Source: Urophycis tenuis
Taxonomy: Eukaryota > Chordata > Actinopteri > Gadiformes > Phycidae
Length of the DNA stretch: 64,000 nt
Direction: 5' to 3'
Assembly (NCBI GenBank): GCA_036785325.1
Contig: JAXIVH010000081.1
Location: forward strand, 632,025 to 696,024
Both the position numbers and the translations under genes were made by a program. The stretch's first letter is position 1, and every line of letters starts with the position of its first letter. Below are positions 47,206 to 57,518 of this stretch, piece after piece. The notes under the pieces are model-generated. The model had not been told where the DNA came from. It saw only the letters and a program-made list of their open reading frames with translations, and did no database searches.

Positions 47206-47278
47206 GGGGGATTAGCTCAAATGGTAGAGTGCTCGCTTAGCATGCGAGAGGTAGCGGGATCGATGCCCGCATCCTCCA
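47206..47278 (+). tRNA. tRNA-Ala(AGC)
   Basis: A complete cloverleaf: acceptor GGGGGAT/ATCCTCC, D arm GCTCAAATGGTAGAGT, anticodon stem CTCGC/GCGAG with anticodon AGC at 47239-47241, T arm GCGGGATCGATGCCCGC, and discriminator A at 47278. It matches vertebrate tRNA-Ala except for a wobble in the D stem. S1 has no counterpart. Confidence 0.88.
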
Positions 47279-47286
47279 AGAATTTT

Positions 47287-47375
47287 GGGTGGTAGTAGCT
47301 CAGTGGGTAGAGCGGGTGGACAGAGCGGGTCGTCCGCTAACCGTAGGGTCGGCGGTTGGATGCCCGTGATCCCCC
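47287..47375 (+). repeat. tRNA-derived SINE head
   Basis: GGGTGGTAGTAGCTCAGTGG then GTAGAGCGGG and GGCGGTTGGATGCCCG give A- and B-box-like elements with an internal short duplication. It is directly downstream of tRNA-Ala and absent from S1. Confidence 0.5.
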
Positions 47376-48381
47376 TCCTCCTCCTCCAATTGTCCACATG
47401 TCAAACCCCACAAATGTACTGATTCCTGGTTCCTTTGGGCTGTCTGCTAAATGCCCTTTACCATGCGAACGACTGATTCTGAGTGGGGAAGCGGGTGAGA
47501 AGGTAGGTAGGTGGGTGGGGGATTAGAGCCCAACACAGTACAGGTAGGGTACAGCTCTCTCACTGAAGACACCGGGTTTTGTTAAAAATTAGATGACATT
47601 TAATTTAATGTTTTTTTCATAACACCTTGAGAATAAAGGAGGAGAAGAAGGAGCCAACAAACAGCTCAACCAGGGATATGAACCCTGGTTTCCAGAACTG
47701 CAAACAAAATGACTTTGTGTCTTTATTTGTGTGTGTGTGTACGACATGTCTGTTGGAGTCATTTGTTTGTTGTGACGCGTTTTGACATTTGCTCACCCCT
47801 ATCTCAGTGTAACCATGGCAGCCTCAGCCAAGGTGCACGCTTGAAATGTAACGGAAACAGTGAAATAATTGATGTGATTAATAATAATGTTTTCCTTCCC
47901 AATCTTCACCAAACATCGCCTTAGTTCAACAGTGAAAAGGCGTCCATCGCTGTCTTCAGCTGTGGAACAGCGAGGGTTCATGTTCAGAACACATCAGAGC
48001 ACTTGCCCGGAACTTGCAATTAATTCCAAAATCAACAACATTGGTGTTTTTTATGTGTTGTTGTTGTTTTTTTGCCTTGACATTCAACAAATGATATCCG
48101 TTTGGCGACGACCATCTGCCTGAATCCATTTGAACGCAAAAATTATTTAACTGTGCCAATGTTGTGGTGGTACCAACCTCCCACTGCGCTGTCGTCTGCA
48201 CCACCAAGAGAGGCCCTGGTGATCCGCTCTGAGGGTCCCGGCTTCAAGTCCCACCCAAGTTTGGTCAGGATGGAAATCAACTCTGAAGACTCCTCGTGAA
48301 TGTAGCAACGTGGCATGCATTTTCATGTCCAGTGTGAGCTTCGACTTTACCTGCTTCAGAGTGACACTGAGTTCCACCTGT

Positions 48382-48652
48382 GGTTCCGAAGCAGCCGCGC
48401 GCTGGTCAGCCTCACGTCGACCGCTGGGCGTCTCACTTGACAGTAGAGGTCACGTGACGTCTCCAGACTCCCCGCAGCGCGGTGTGTTCCCGCGGAGATG
48501 GCGGCGCTCTCCGGGATTCAACCCGGCGGTCTATTTCCACCACAGCCCGCTGAGCAACCGAAACCCTGGCGAGGAGCGTCGACTCGATCCGCGCACATTT
48601 GTTCGTGTTTGTGTCGGGTTCTGCCACGGTGCCAGCAGTAGCGAGCGGCGCC
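48382..48652 (+). other. GC-rich ATGGCGGCG segment, S2 copy
   Basis: Counterpart of 28290-28560, with a few substitutions in the short frame opened at 48498. Confidence 0.4.
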
Positions 48653-48865
48653 TGATTTACTTTTTTTTCTCTGCTGCCAGAGCTTCCCTACAATACGCCT
48701 CTCACGGCCACCCAAAAAGACTTGTTTCCCCATTTCTTTTGGAACAGGCTTCATTCCGCGTCTACCTATTCTTTTGTCCTTTGCAGTTGCGGTTTTTTGT
48801 GCGTGGGGATGCTTCTGGATAGGGGAGAACGCCATCCCGCATGTTTTTCGTTTATGAAATTGCAT

Positions 48866-48908
48866 TTATGAAATGCCCTCGCCGCCGGACTGCGAGGGCA
48901 ATTCATAA
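48866..48908. repeat. 17-bp hairpin, S2 copy
   Basis: Same stem as 28775-28817 with one mismatch (AAATG for AATTG). Confidence 0.8.
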
Positions 48909-49223
48909 CTCCAGATCAAATCAAAGGGTCTCAGGGGCCGGACGTCCTCCAGCTGTAGAGCAGCTCCTGGTTACCGCCTCCGTCTGAGAGGAATAGGTAG
49001 TGCTGTGATAGTGATGGTGATAGGTAGTGCTGTGATAGTGATGGTGATGGTGATAAGAGTAGGCTACTGTCATCTGACATCCGACAGAGTCAAAAAGCTG
49101 TGTTTTGTCATGGACTCAAGAGAATTTAAGAAAACAATATTTGAATTGGTTTATTAGTTTGTTCATATTTATTTATTTATTCATTTTTAATGTGTAGTGA
49201 GTTACAGTCCTGCCTGTGGCTCC

Positions 49224-49550
49224 TGAATACCATACCATCATCATAATCTACATAACATCACACCATCATCATAATCTACATAACATCATACCATCATCAC
49301 AACCTAGATAACATACCATCACATCATACCATCGTCATAACCTACATCACATCATACCATCATCATAACCTACATCACATCATACCATCATAACCTACAT
49401 CACATCATACCATCGTCATAACCTACATCACATCATACCATCATCATAACCTACATCACATCATACCATCGTCATAACCTACATCACATCATACCATCAT
49501 CATAACCTACATCACATCATACCATCGTCATAACCTACATCACATCATAA
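49224..49550. repeat. CATCATAACC minisatellite, S2 copy
   Basis: Same 25/28-base units as 29130-29515, with about two fewer units. Confidence 0.9.
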
Positions 49551-50119
49551 CACACCAAGACCACCATTTCATGACAACACATTGGACCTTCTGGAGCCGA
49601 AGACAGCTGGAGAAACTGGAAGCGGACTCACGTTGAGGAGCCAAACCTTCTCCCTGGATTAGCCCCATCCCACCTGGAGGACATCAGGATTCCCCTTCGT
49701 CCTTCACAGCCCCTCTCTTCAAGAACTTGGCCTCCACTCAATGCCAGCAGTTAAAAACAAATCATCAGGAAACACAGCGTTCTCCTATGTGTGTGTGTGT
49801 GTGTGGGTGTGTGTGGGTGGGTGGGTGGGTGGGGGGGGACAGTCTGCCAGCTGTTATCAGCCACGCTGACTCTGAGGAAAGCAACTCTAATCCAAACTTA
49901 AAGCCTCCACACTCTCTAATTTGGCTCCCGGGGGTGTCCATCAGGCCCTCATTACAGCTGAACCCACCTGCGAGCCAGCGCCTGCCCAGCCCTTCAGACT
50001 GGTACTGTGTTCCGTGTCCACCCTGGCCTGTCTAACCACCACGCCCTGCTACAGTTGAACTAGGACAGGGATGAACGTTTGGTAAAGATAAAAACATTTT
50101 TTTTTTTTTTCGTTTAAAA

Positions 50120-50491
50120 TGTCTTCTTTTTTTTTCGGCCCGTATCTTCACCAAAGGTTCATCCCTGTGCTAGTTCAACTGTGGCAGGGAGGTTCTCTGT
50201 GCCAACTCTCTAAATCCACTCCACACCTTCACGCCCTCTCCGATCCTCTTCTGCCATCCAGCTCTCAGCTCCATCTGCCAACCTGTCCACCATGGGGGTC
50301 AAGAGCTTTTAGCTGATCTGCTCCCCACCTGTGGAACTCTCTCTTCCACCAGACATTCACACTTCTGACTCTGTCTCCACCTTTAAATCACGCCTAAAAA
50401 CACACTTATTCTGAGTGCTGTACTCTGTCACACACTGACAGAGTATGCCACTGTTACTTGTCTTTTAATTTGTCTGTAAGGTGTCCTTGAG
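50120..50491 (+). mobile_element. LINE (L2-like) 3' end, S2 copy
   Basis: Counterpart of 30105-30476, again split by the long-TIR element and resuming at 51830. Confidence 0.5.
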
Positions 50492-51829
50492 TATGGAGGA
50501 CTAAAAGTGCCAAAATTAAATAAATAAATACACCATTAAATAATTCTTAAATGTGTCATTAATTAATTAAAATTGGAATTAAATAATTAAATGTGTCATT
50601 AATTAATTAAAATACCGATTAATTTTATGTAAAAAAACAAACGTATATAATCATTTCACTATTTAATTAATTTACATTTACATTTCATGATCCTGTGTTG
50701 CAGTGCTTCATGAATTGTCTAAACTGTCAAACTAGCCCATCAAAGTTGGTAGGCGGATCCTAATGCCTGATTGGTTACTGTGCGCATCAAGTCAAGGCAA
50801 ATCAATTCCAGATAATGGATTGACGCAGAGCTCTTTGACACTCCGAACATCACTGCAATTTGACCAGCGGGTAACCCACTAATAACTTGATGCTCCAGAA
50901 CTGCACTCGATATGTCAAACGCCAAACGCCTGGTACCAGAGAAGCGGTGGACTACTTCTTCTAAATTTGCAGTCACTCTATAGTCAACATCTCGGTCGGA
51001 AAGTGCGGAAATAACTCCAAGAACTTCAATACATTCCTCGGAGTGTCTATTCGTACCCTTGGTATTTTTAGTCTTTCTGTGTGGCTAAGGCTATTAACAC
51101 AATTTTCGCGAGAACATGGGGAATCGGAAAGGTTTTGGCTTTTACTGTTTATGGGTTGGTAATAACGGTTCTGATTAATTTTCTGATGGAAAATTGGTCT
51201 TTTATTTCCAGAATCTTTGTTCAGTGAACGCATAAACCGGTTTGTTAGTTAGCAGTTAAAAAAAATACGATCTCTTTGTTTACTGTTGCCAAGCAACCGA
51301 AGTTTACGGATTGATCACTGATTACCAACTTGTCAACTCTTGCTTGCATTTATTAAGACCTGATGGTGTAGTGGTTAGAGGATAGCTTTTTAATGCAAAG
51401 ATTAGGGGTTCGATCCCCAGGTGTTGCAAGCATTTTTCTTTTATTTTGGACTGGATACCGGCATGAAGATCCTCCATTTTCTCTATCCAGGCCCTCTACT
51501 TCAGACCAAAGCAATGGATCAGACTAGATTAGCGCTAGCCCCACCCACTGACTTTGATGGGCGAGTTTGACAGTTTAGACAATTAATGAAGCACTGCAAC
51601 ACAGGATCATGAAATGTAAATGTAAATCATGAAATGTAAATGTAAATTAATTAAATAGTGAAATGATTATATACGTTTGTTTTGTTTTTTACATAAAATT
51701 AATCGGTATTTTAATTAATTAATGACACATTTAATTATTTAATTCAAATTTTAATTAATTAATGACACATTTAAGAATTATTTAATGGTGTATTTATTTA
51801 TTTAATTTTGGCACTTTTAGTCCTCCATA
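50492..51829. mobile_element. Long-TIR (IS3EU-like) element, S2 copy
   Basis: Starts TATGGAGGACTAAAAGTGCC and ends with its exact reverse complement at 51829. CTTGAG lies at 50486-50491 and 51830-51835. Minus-strand HTH remnant frames are at 50740-50976 and 50973-51233. It is about 50 bases shorter than the S1 copy, from a lost repeat unit in each arm. Confidence 0.6.
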
Positions 51830-51976
51830 CTTGAGTGCTTTGAAAGGAGCCTTTAAATAAAATGCATTATTATTATTAGATGATAGTGAAATGCTGAAGA
51901 ATGCAGCAGATTGGATAAGGCAGGCATCGATCCAGAATTGTCATCATAAGACACAACTTTCTACCATCTTCATGAA

Positions 51977-52049
51977 GCCTGGGTAGCTCAGCTGGTAGAG
52001 CATCAGACTTTTAATCTGAGGGTCCAGGGTTCAAGTCCCTGTTCAGGCT
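51977..52049 (+). tRNA. tRNA-Lys(TTT)
   Basis: All four arms pair, including the T arm CAGGG TTCAAGT CCCTG that is damaged in S1. The anticodon TTT is at 52010-52012. This is the better of the two copies and likely functional if transcribed. Confidence 0.87.
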
Positions 52050-52203
52050 ACTGCTTATTCTTAACAGGCAATAGATTGCCATTATGGATTCAGCAAACAT
52101 GTGCTGGATGATTGGATGATTGGATAATTGACTCTTTACAAAGAGACATTGAATTGTAAAGACAATTATACACGTTGACTTCTGTCAGCTAGCCAGTGGC
52201 TCA

Positions 52204-52420
52204 GTGGCACAATGGATAGAGCTGTTGGTGAACTGATCTTAAGTCATGGGTTCGACTCACGCCAAGAACAATCTGGAGTTCAATGTTTTTACAAACACTA
52301 ACATGTGGATTGTAACATGCAGTAGAACCTCCCGCACGAATTTAATTGGTGTCTCTGTGGCGCAATTGAGAGAGCTGCTCCACATCTGTTCTATAGACAG
52401 GGGTTCAATTCCAGCTAAGG
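52204..52420 (+). repeat. tRNA-Arg-like and tRNA-Asn-like relics, second pair in S2
   Basis: Counterparts of 32240-32456: Arg-like 52204-52263, Asn-like 52351-52420. Confidence 0.5.
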
Positions 52421-52717
52421 GTAATTTGTGCGAATGTTAAAGTGTCTGGGTGAATGGATGTAATTCTTGCATCCATTCATCACAATGGGAATAAATGGAT
52501 TGTGGTGATTGGGTGGTGAATGAGTGAGTGAATGAGTGAGTGAAAGAGTTCGTCCATCCATTCCCATGTGAATGTCTGAGTGGGGACGTGGGTGGGCAAA
52601 GTAATTAGGTAAGTGGGTGGGGGATTAGAGCCCAGAACAGGTACAGCTCTCTCACTGAAGACACCCTGTTTTGTTAAAAATGAGATGACATTCAAGAAAA
52701 CCTTTTCTATAACCCCT

Positions 52718-53015
52718 TGAGAATGACAAGGAGCCAACAAACAGCTCACGCAGGGACTTGAACCCTGGTCTGCAGAACTGTACACAAGCATCTCTATCCA
52801 CTGCACCACCAAGGCATGTTCCTAAACAAGTTCTGGGTTTTATATTTGACTTAGAAGTCAGACAATAAAGTAACAGCCAGGACTTGAACCCTGGTCTCCA
52901 GAACTGAACACAAGCAGCTCTATCCACTGCACCACCAAGGCATGTTGTTAAACATGTTCTGGGTTTTATATTTGACTTAGAAGTCAGACAATTAAGTAAC
53001 AGCTGAGGGTGGTGC
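52718..53015 (-). repeat. 126-bp tRNA-like tandem repeat, S2 copy
   Basis: Two units instead of three compared with 32750-33145, same minus-strand A- and B-box-like elements. Confidence 0.7.
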
Positions 53016-53219
53016 ACAGGCTCTGACCTGAACCAGACTCTCCAGAGATGCCTACTAAGTGCTCCAACTGTTGTGCCCGTCTATGACAGCGGAGGAGGTT
53101 ATACTTGACATCAAAATCATGTGACATTGTTTGAGTTACAGAAGAACATGAACAGCATTCATGGCGGGACTTGAACCACCGACTCCAGTCATCAGAACAC
53201 ACATCTTCATCCCTGTCCT

Positions 53220-54650
53220 AGTTCAACTGTGGCAGGGCAGAGGTACAACCACAACAACTTTGAATCCATCCACTGTTGTGTATTGTTATGGCCCGGCTCT
53301 CGAACCATAGCAAATAACAGTAAGAGGAGTCTTAACAGTAACAGTAAGTCTGTCTGTCTGAGGAGTGAGGATTTAGCTAAACGAAAATAATTTATTCAAC
53401 GACAAATAATCAAGTTTAACAAATGTAACTTAATATCAGATTTAACAAAGAACACTGGACAAAAAATCATACTGCCAGTCTTATCTTGAGCAACCTCCCA
53501 TAAACCCTACAATGAAGTCAAGTCCTTCAACACAGTGCCGTGGTGCCAGGGGAAGAGAGCCCTCAGGATAGGTGGGTTTAAAGCATCAGATGGTGGCCAG
53601 CTGCCTCCAATCCGTTGATGACCCGGACCAACCCAACAGGAACCAGCAGCACTGCAGAGACAAACACACCACACAGCACAGTATACACCAGCCCTGACAG
53701 AGGGCGTAGGGACGTAACTGTATGGCTGTAAGAACTTGTAGAAGTTAAAAGCAGAAAGAAATTACCACATGTTTTTTTTTCCCAGACTATTTTACATACA
53801 TACATCATTGCTACCATCAAAACATAGGTATAATTCACCACTTCATGTGTAATACTTACATGCCATGCACTTGATATCATTCTCCAATGCCGCTTCTATT
53901 TCATTCTCCATTGCTGCTCTTACTTTTTTCTGTCATGCCCTTATTTCATATTTGTATTTCTTTTTTTTCCTATGATTTTCCTTCCATGTTGGAACGGGCA
54001 TCGTCCAATACATGTCATTGTGCAGTATGACTATGAGTGATGGTGCCCATTTGATAGTAAAGACTTTAAAGTTGAAAAACGACCACGTACTCATCATTAT
54101 TACATTGTTGTTGTTGAATGTAATCAAGGCGGATAATATGTGTAAGTGGGATTACTACACAACCAACTCAACAAGTTGTCATCTGAACGTCAAGCCTGCG
54201 GTCGAACAAGAAATAATTACCATAAACCATGAAGTTGTGGGAGTGATTTAATTCCAGAATGCAGGTTAAGTGCACAGCACGTCTTTCAATAAAAAAAACC
54301 TACAAAAAACAACAAACTAAAGCAAGATTAAAAAAAGCAACACCCAGTGTGCTCTTGCTCTATATGTCCTCACAAAACAGAATATGTAAAAAACGTGGCG
54401 TGGAAACGAGTGATCTGACTTTTTTATCATCCCGGATGTCGGAAGTGAACAGTGAGTGAATGCACTAAGGGTGTATTCCAATATGTCCATCTTCCTATTA
54501 ACTCGTGGACCGCACCAATAAACACAACTTCAACATCATTTAATCGCGCTGAGCGCCGTGGTTCGAACGCTGATATAGTATCTTCATATCATTTTTCTTT
54601 AACAGAATTATCAGGGGAGAGCGCGAACGCAGTCCCCCACTACCAGAAAT
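53220..54650. other. Unassigned part of S2
   Basis: Counterpart of 33360-34828. No gene recognised. Confidence 0.6.
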
Positions 54651-54651
54651 T

Positions 54652-54713
54652 ATGCAGTCGAGATTCCCACATTTGGGGAGTGAACTCCCCAAATGTGGGA
54701 ATCTCGACTGCAT
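54652..54713. repeat. Perfect 30-bp palindrome at the S2/E2 junction
   Basis: Left arm 54652-54681 (ATGCAGTCGAGATTCCCACA...) and right arm 54684-54713 are exact reverse complements separated by GA. The left arm is normal S sequence (compare 34790-34818). The right arm is the same sequence turned back, and it joins E sequence at a shared CAT. Confidence 0.93.
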
Positions 54714-55690
54714 GCCCCACCTTTCTCCACCCCATGTACAATAAATAGCCCTGTACAATACATGCCCCAAAAGGAAATTTGTGGATATAAAAGAATGATT
54801 GTTAACAATGCAAGATTCTAAATTCCATGTTTGAGTAGATGGGATCAGATATTCTGTAGAATGTTTTTTTCCCACAACATTCTAAATAGAGATTTGTCGG
54901 TTTTTGCTGGGAAATAATATGTGACCACAACCCTTATTTTCACATATTTCCACTGACTAGATTTTCCTAGACTTTTAGTATGTGATAAGGGAAGGTTTCA
55001 TGAACGTATATACCAAAAATCATTTCTGTTGCAATTAGTCTTGGGTCAAGCCTTATTTTGCCTGGACTAACACCGAGTAACATACTGCTATGCTATGGAC
55101 CGAGAGAAACGATAGTTTACCCTGTTAACCGCTAACGCATATAGTGTTATTTTCAGCAAGGCAATGTACTGAAACCAGCCATATACAATTTCAGTTGGAA
55201 ACAACACCCCAATGCGATTTAAAATATTAAAAATAAAAGTTATTTACCTGGTCTGAGATCGCACTGACAGACACGGATGCTATCACAGCCTAAATGCTTG
55301 TTACGCCGGCAAACCAGCGATCGTGTAAGCTCGTACTTGGGCTTGGCAGTAGTTTATTTCTCCATTAACAGACGTACAATTTCAGTATGTTTTGACCATC
55401 CCTCACCAGAAATAGGAAAAAAACTGAACTATTTCTCCGATCCCGACCTGCTCTCGATGGCTGTTATGTTACTGTCAGCAAGCAGCGCTCAGAGCGTAAG
55501 GGGCGTTAGACAACTTTAGACTTTGACGCGCTCACGTTAGTTTGGGCCAATCAGAAGGCCGAATTGTCTAAAGTTGTCTGACAACTGTAGACTTTGACGC
55601 GCTCACGTTAGTTTGGGCCAATCAGAAGGCCGAATTGTCTAAAGTCTACAGTTGTCTAAAGTCTACAGTCGTTGCACGTTGGTGGGGCCA
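54711..55690 (-). mobile_element. Partial E 5' region, inverted
   Basis: Read on the minus strand it goes from GGCCCCACCAACGTGCAACG (about 55687) through CCAAT repeats (55680-55505) and the GCCATCGAGAG region to a part matching 38490-38685. The stretch matching 37946-38490 is replaced by unrelated sequence near 54895-55110. It follows E2 head to tail, as the copy at 43832 follows E1. Confidence 0.75.
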
Positions 55691-55721
55691 AGGGACCATA
55701 CGAAGTGCAAATTGTAATTTA

Positions 55722-56377
55722 AGGCGAGTTTCAGATGAGGCATGCGGCTTCGTTTGCCATGCTTCAGAATGCATTCTGGGATGAAAACGTCAGAAATACC
55801 TCTGATGAACTTCCGATGCGACGCTTCACCTGGCTTTCAAAACTCGCGTTTTCAGGAAAACAACTTCCGCCTGCTTTTCTGGCCATGTTCTCTCGAGCAA
55901 GTGCGGACATAAGACACTCCCCTCAACATCCTCTCAACTTTGCCCTGGTTGGTTGGAATACCGAAATTAAATTATCCACGTCAGAAGTGACGTTACACCT
56001 TTCAGAGAGGCGTGTCTGGTGCCCTCTCCCAAACTATGCATATTAAAAAGAGATTAAAAAGAGACGATTTTGTGAACTTTCACTTCATCACTCATCATGC
56101 ATTTTGTATTTTATTTATTTTATTTACACATTTCTCCACATAGCCAAGCCATTGTGCATGCAAAAAATTCATCGCATTTGCTCCTCAGCCTGCATCAGTA
56201 AGGGGAGATCCAATGCCTCGAACTCGTCTGCTACGAAGAACGGAAGTTGTTGACGAGAAGTTCACCTGTGTCCGCCTTGACCAGACGGGAACTTGACGTG
56301 ATTATGATGAGTTCCGCCGGATCTTCTCAAGTCTCGTTGCAACAAATGCGCAAATGCAAACGATCTGAAACTCGCCT
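55722..56377. mobile_element. 656-bp PIF/Harbinger-like MITE
   Basis: The ends are AGGCGAGTTTCAGAT and its exact reverse complement, flanked by TTA at 55719-55721 and 56378-56380. A 3-bp TTA duplication is typical of PIF/Harbinger. No transposase is encoded; the 103-codon frame inside resembles nothing I know. E1 lacks it. Confidence 0.75.
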
Positions 56378-56380
56378 TTA

Positions 56381-57510
56381 GACTAAGATTAACTCAGAAT
56401 GTGATTGGACAGGTGAAGAGGGCCCCGGGAGCTCATTTTCCTTGTTTCTTATTGGTTCCTGGGACTGTCAATAGAGTGGCAAAGGCTGTGTCAGGTGTCC
56501 TGTGGTGCGTCATGGGAAACACATATTCTTAAAACTTTTTTTTGATATAATATTCCATAAATGGGGATGCTGAAAATCAAATTCTGCATTGATAACCCAA
56601 AGGCTGCCCTGTGATAAAACATTTGAGTATGAGAAAAGTGGCATCATTAGTGTAGTCATGAGTAATGGTGTTGGTTTTGGTCCTGCTTGGAATCAGTTTA
56701 ATGTGTTATTACTATATATCATAATCTTCCCCTTTATTTTGACCTCGGTCACAACTATGTGTTGCTAAAAATAGCTTGTTGAGAAATAAAAAGGAGTTAC
56801 TGTATAACAAACCTATTTTTTATTTTGACCTTAATAAAGGCCTTATTATATTTCCGAATGTGCTGCACAACTGGATGCCATTATATGCTGTAAAATTGGC
56901 TTGTTGACAAATCAGCTAAAACATCTAATGTTGCATTTATTGACATGCATTAAGTACCACAACACACTGTTAGTGTAGATCAGGTCTCTTTATTGACCTA
57001 AGTGCACTGAATATCAAAGGAAAACAATACAGCACAGTGCCTTGGCACCAGTATCTTTGGAAAGACAGTATGAAACCATGACAGTGAACCATTTACATGT
57101 CACTTTTGGTTGAGAAAAGAAACAAAAGAGCTGACTGACCATTTCAGTGCATGGTCAATAGAGGAGAGCAGTGACGTAGTACTACACAGTATATTAGGTA
57201 CATAAACTGTGTGTGCATGTCTGTGTGTGTCCCTGTGTGTTTGAGGTGTGTGTATGAGACCCTGAGTGTTTTCAAATGACAGGAGTTCAGAGCAGAGCAG
57301 CAGAAGACATTCATCACCTCTGGACAGCGGGATGAAGAGGTGATTCACAAAGCCCCCCACCCCCCACTCACACACACACACATTCAGTGAAACAGTGATT
57401 TGAACTGTATAAACAATTCAGAACTATACATAGAATTAAAAAGGCAAAAAAAAAAAAAAGAAAACACAATAAATATTTACACACAATTTACAAAGTATGT
57501 ACATTAAGAG
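56381..57510 (-). other. 3' non-coding end of element E2
   Basis: The part 57040-57510 is the reverse complement of E1 43345-43829, including the GTGTGTGTGTGAGTGGGGG stretch. The part 56381-57035 continues beyond the point where E1 is broken. It is AT-rich with AATAAA motifs on the minus strand and ends near CCAATCACATTCTGAG. No exon recognised. Confidence 0.6.
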
Positions 57511-57518
57511 GAATTCGA

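Larger units (their letters stand above)
44551..54680. repeat. Segmental duplication copy S2
   Basis: Direct repeat of S1. It starts inside the tmem88 3' minisatellite and ends at ATTTGGGGA (about 54679), where a palindrome and then inverted E sequence begin. Differences from S1 include an extra tRNA-Ala and SINE at 47206-47375, about 125 extra bases near 46629-46755, about 90 extra bases near 48163-48250, and one fewer 126-bp unit. Confidence 0.92.

Noticed and set aside
55735..56046. 103-codon frame inside the MITE
   Set aside because: No similarity or domain recognised; the element is nonautonomous.
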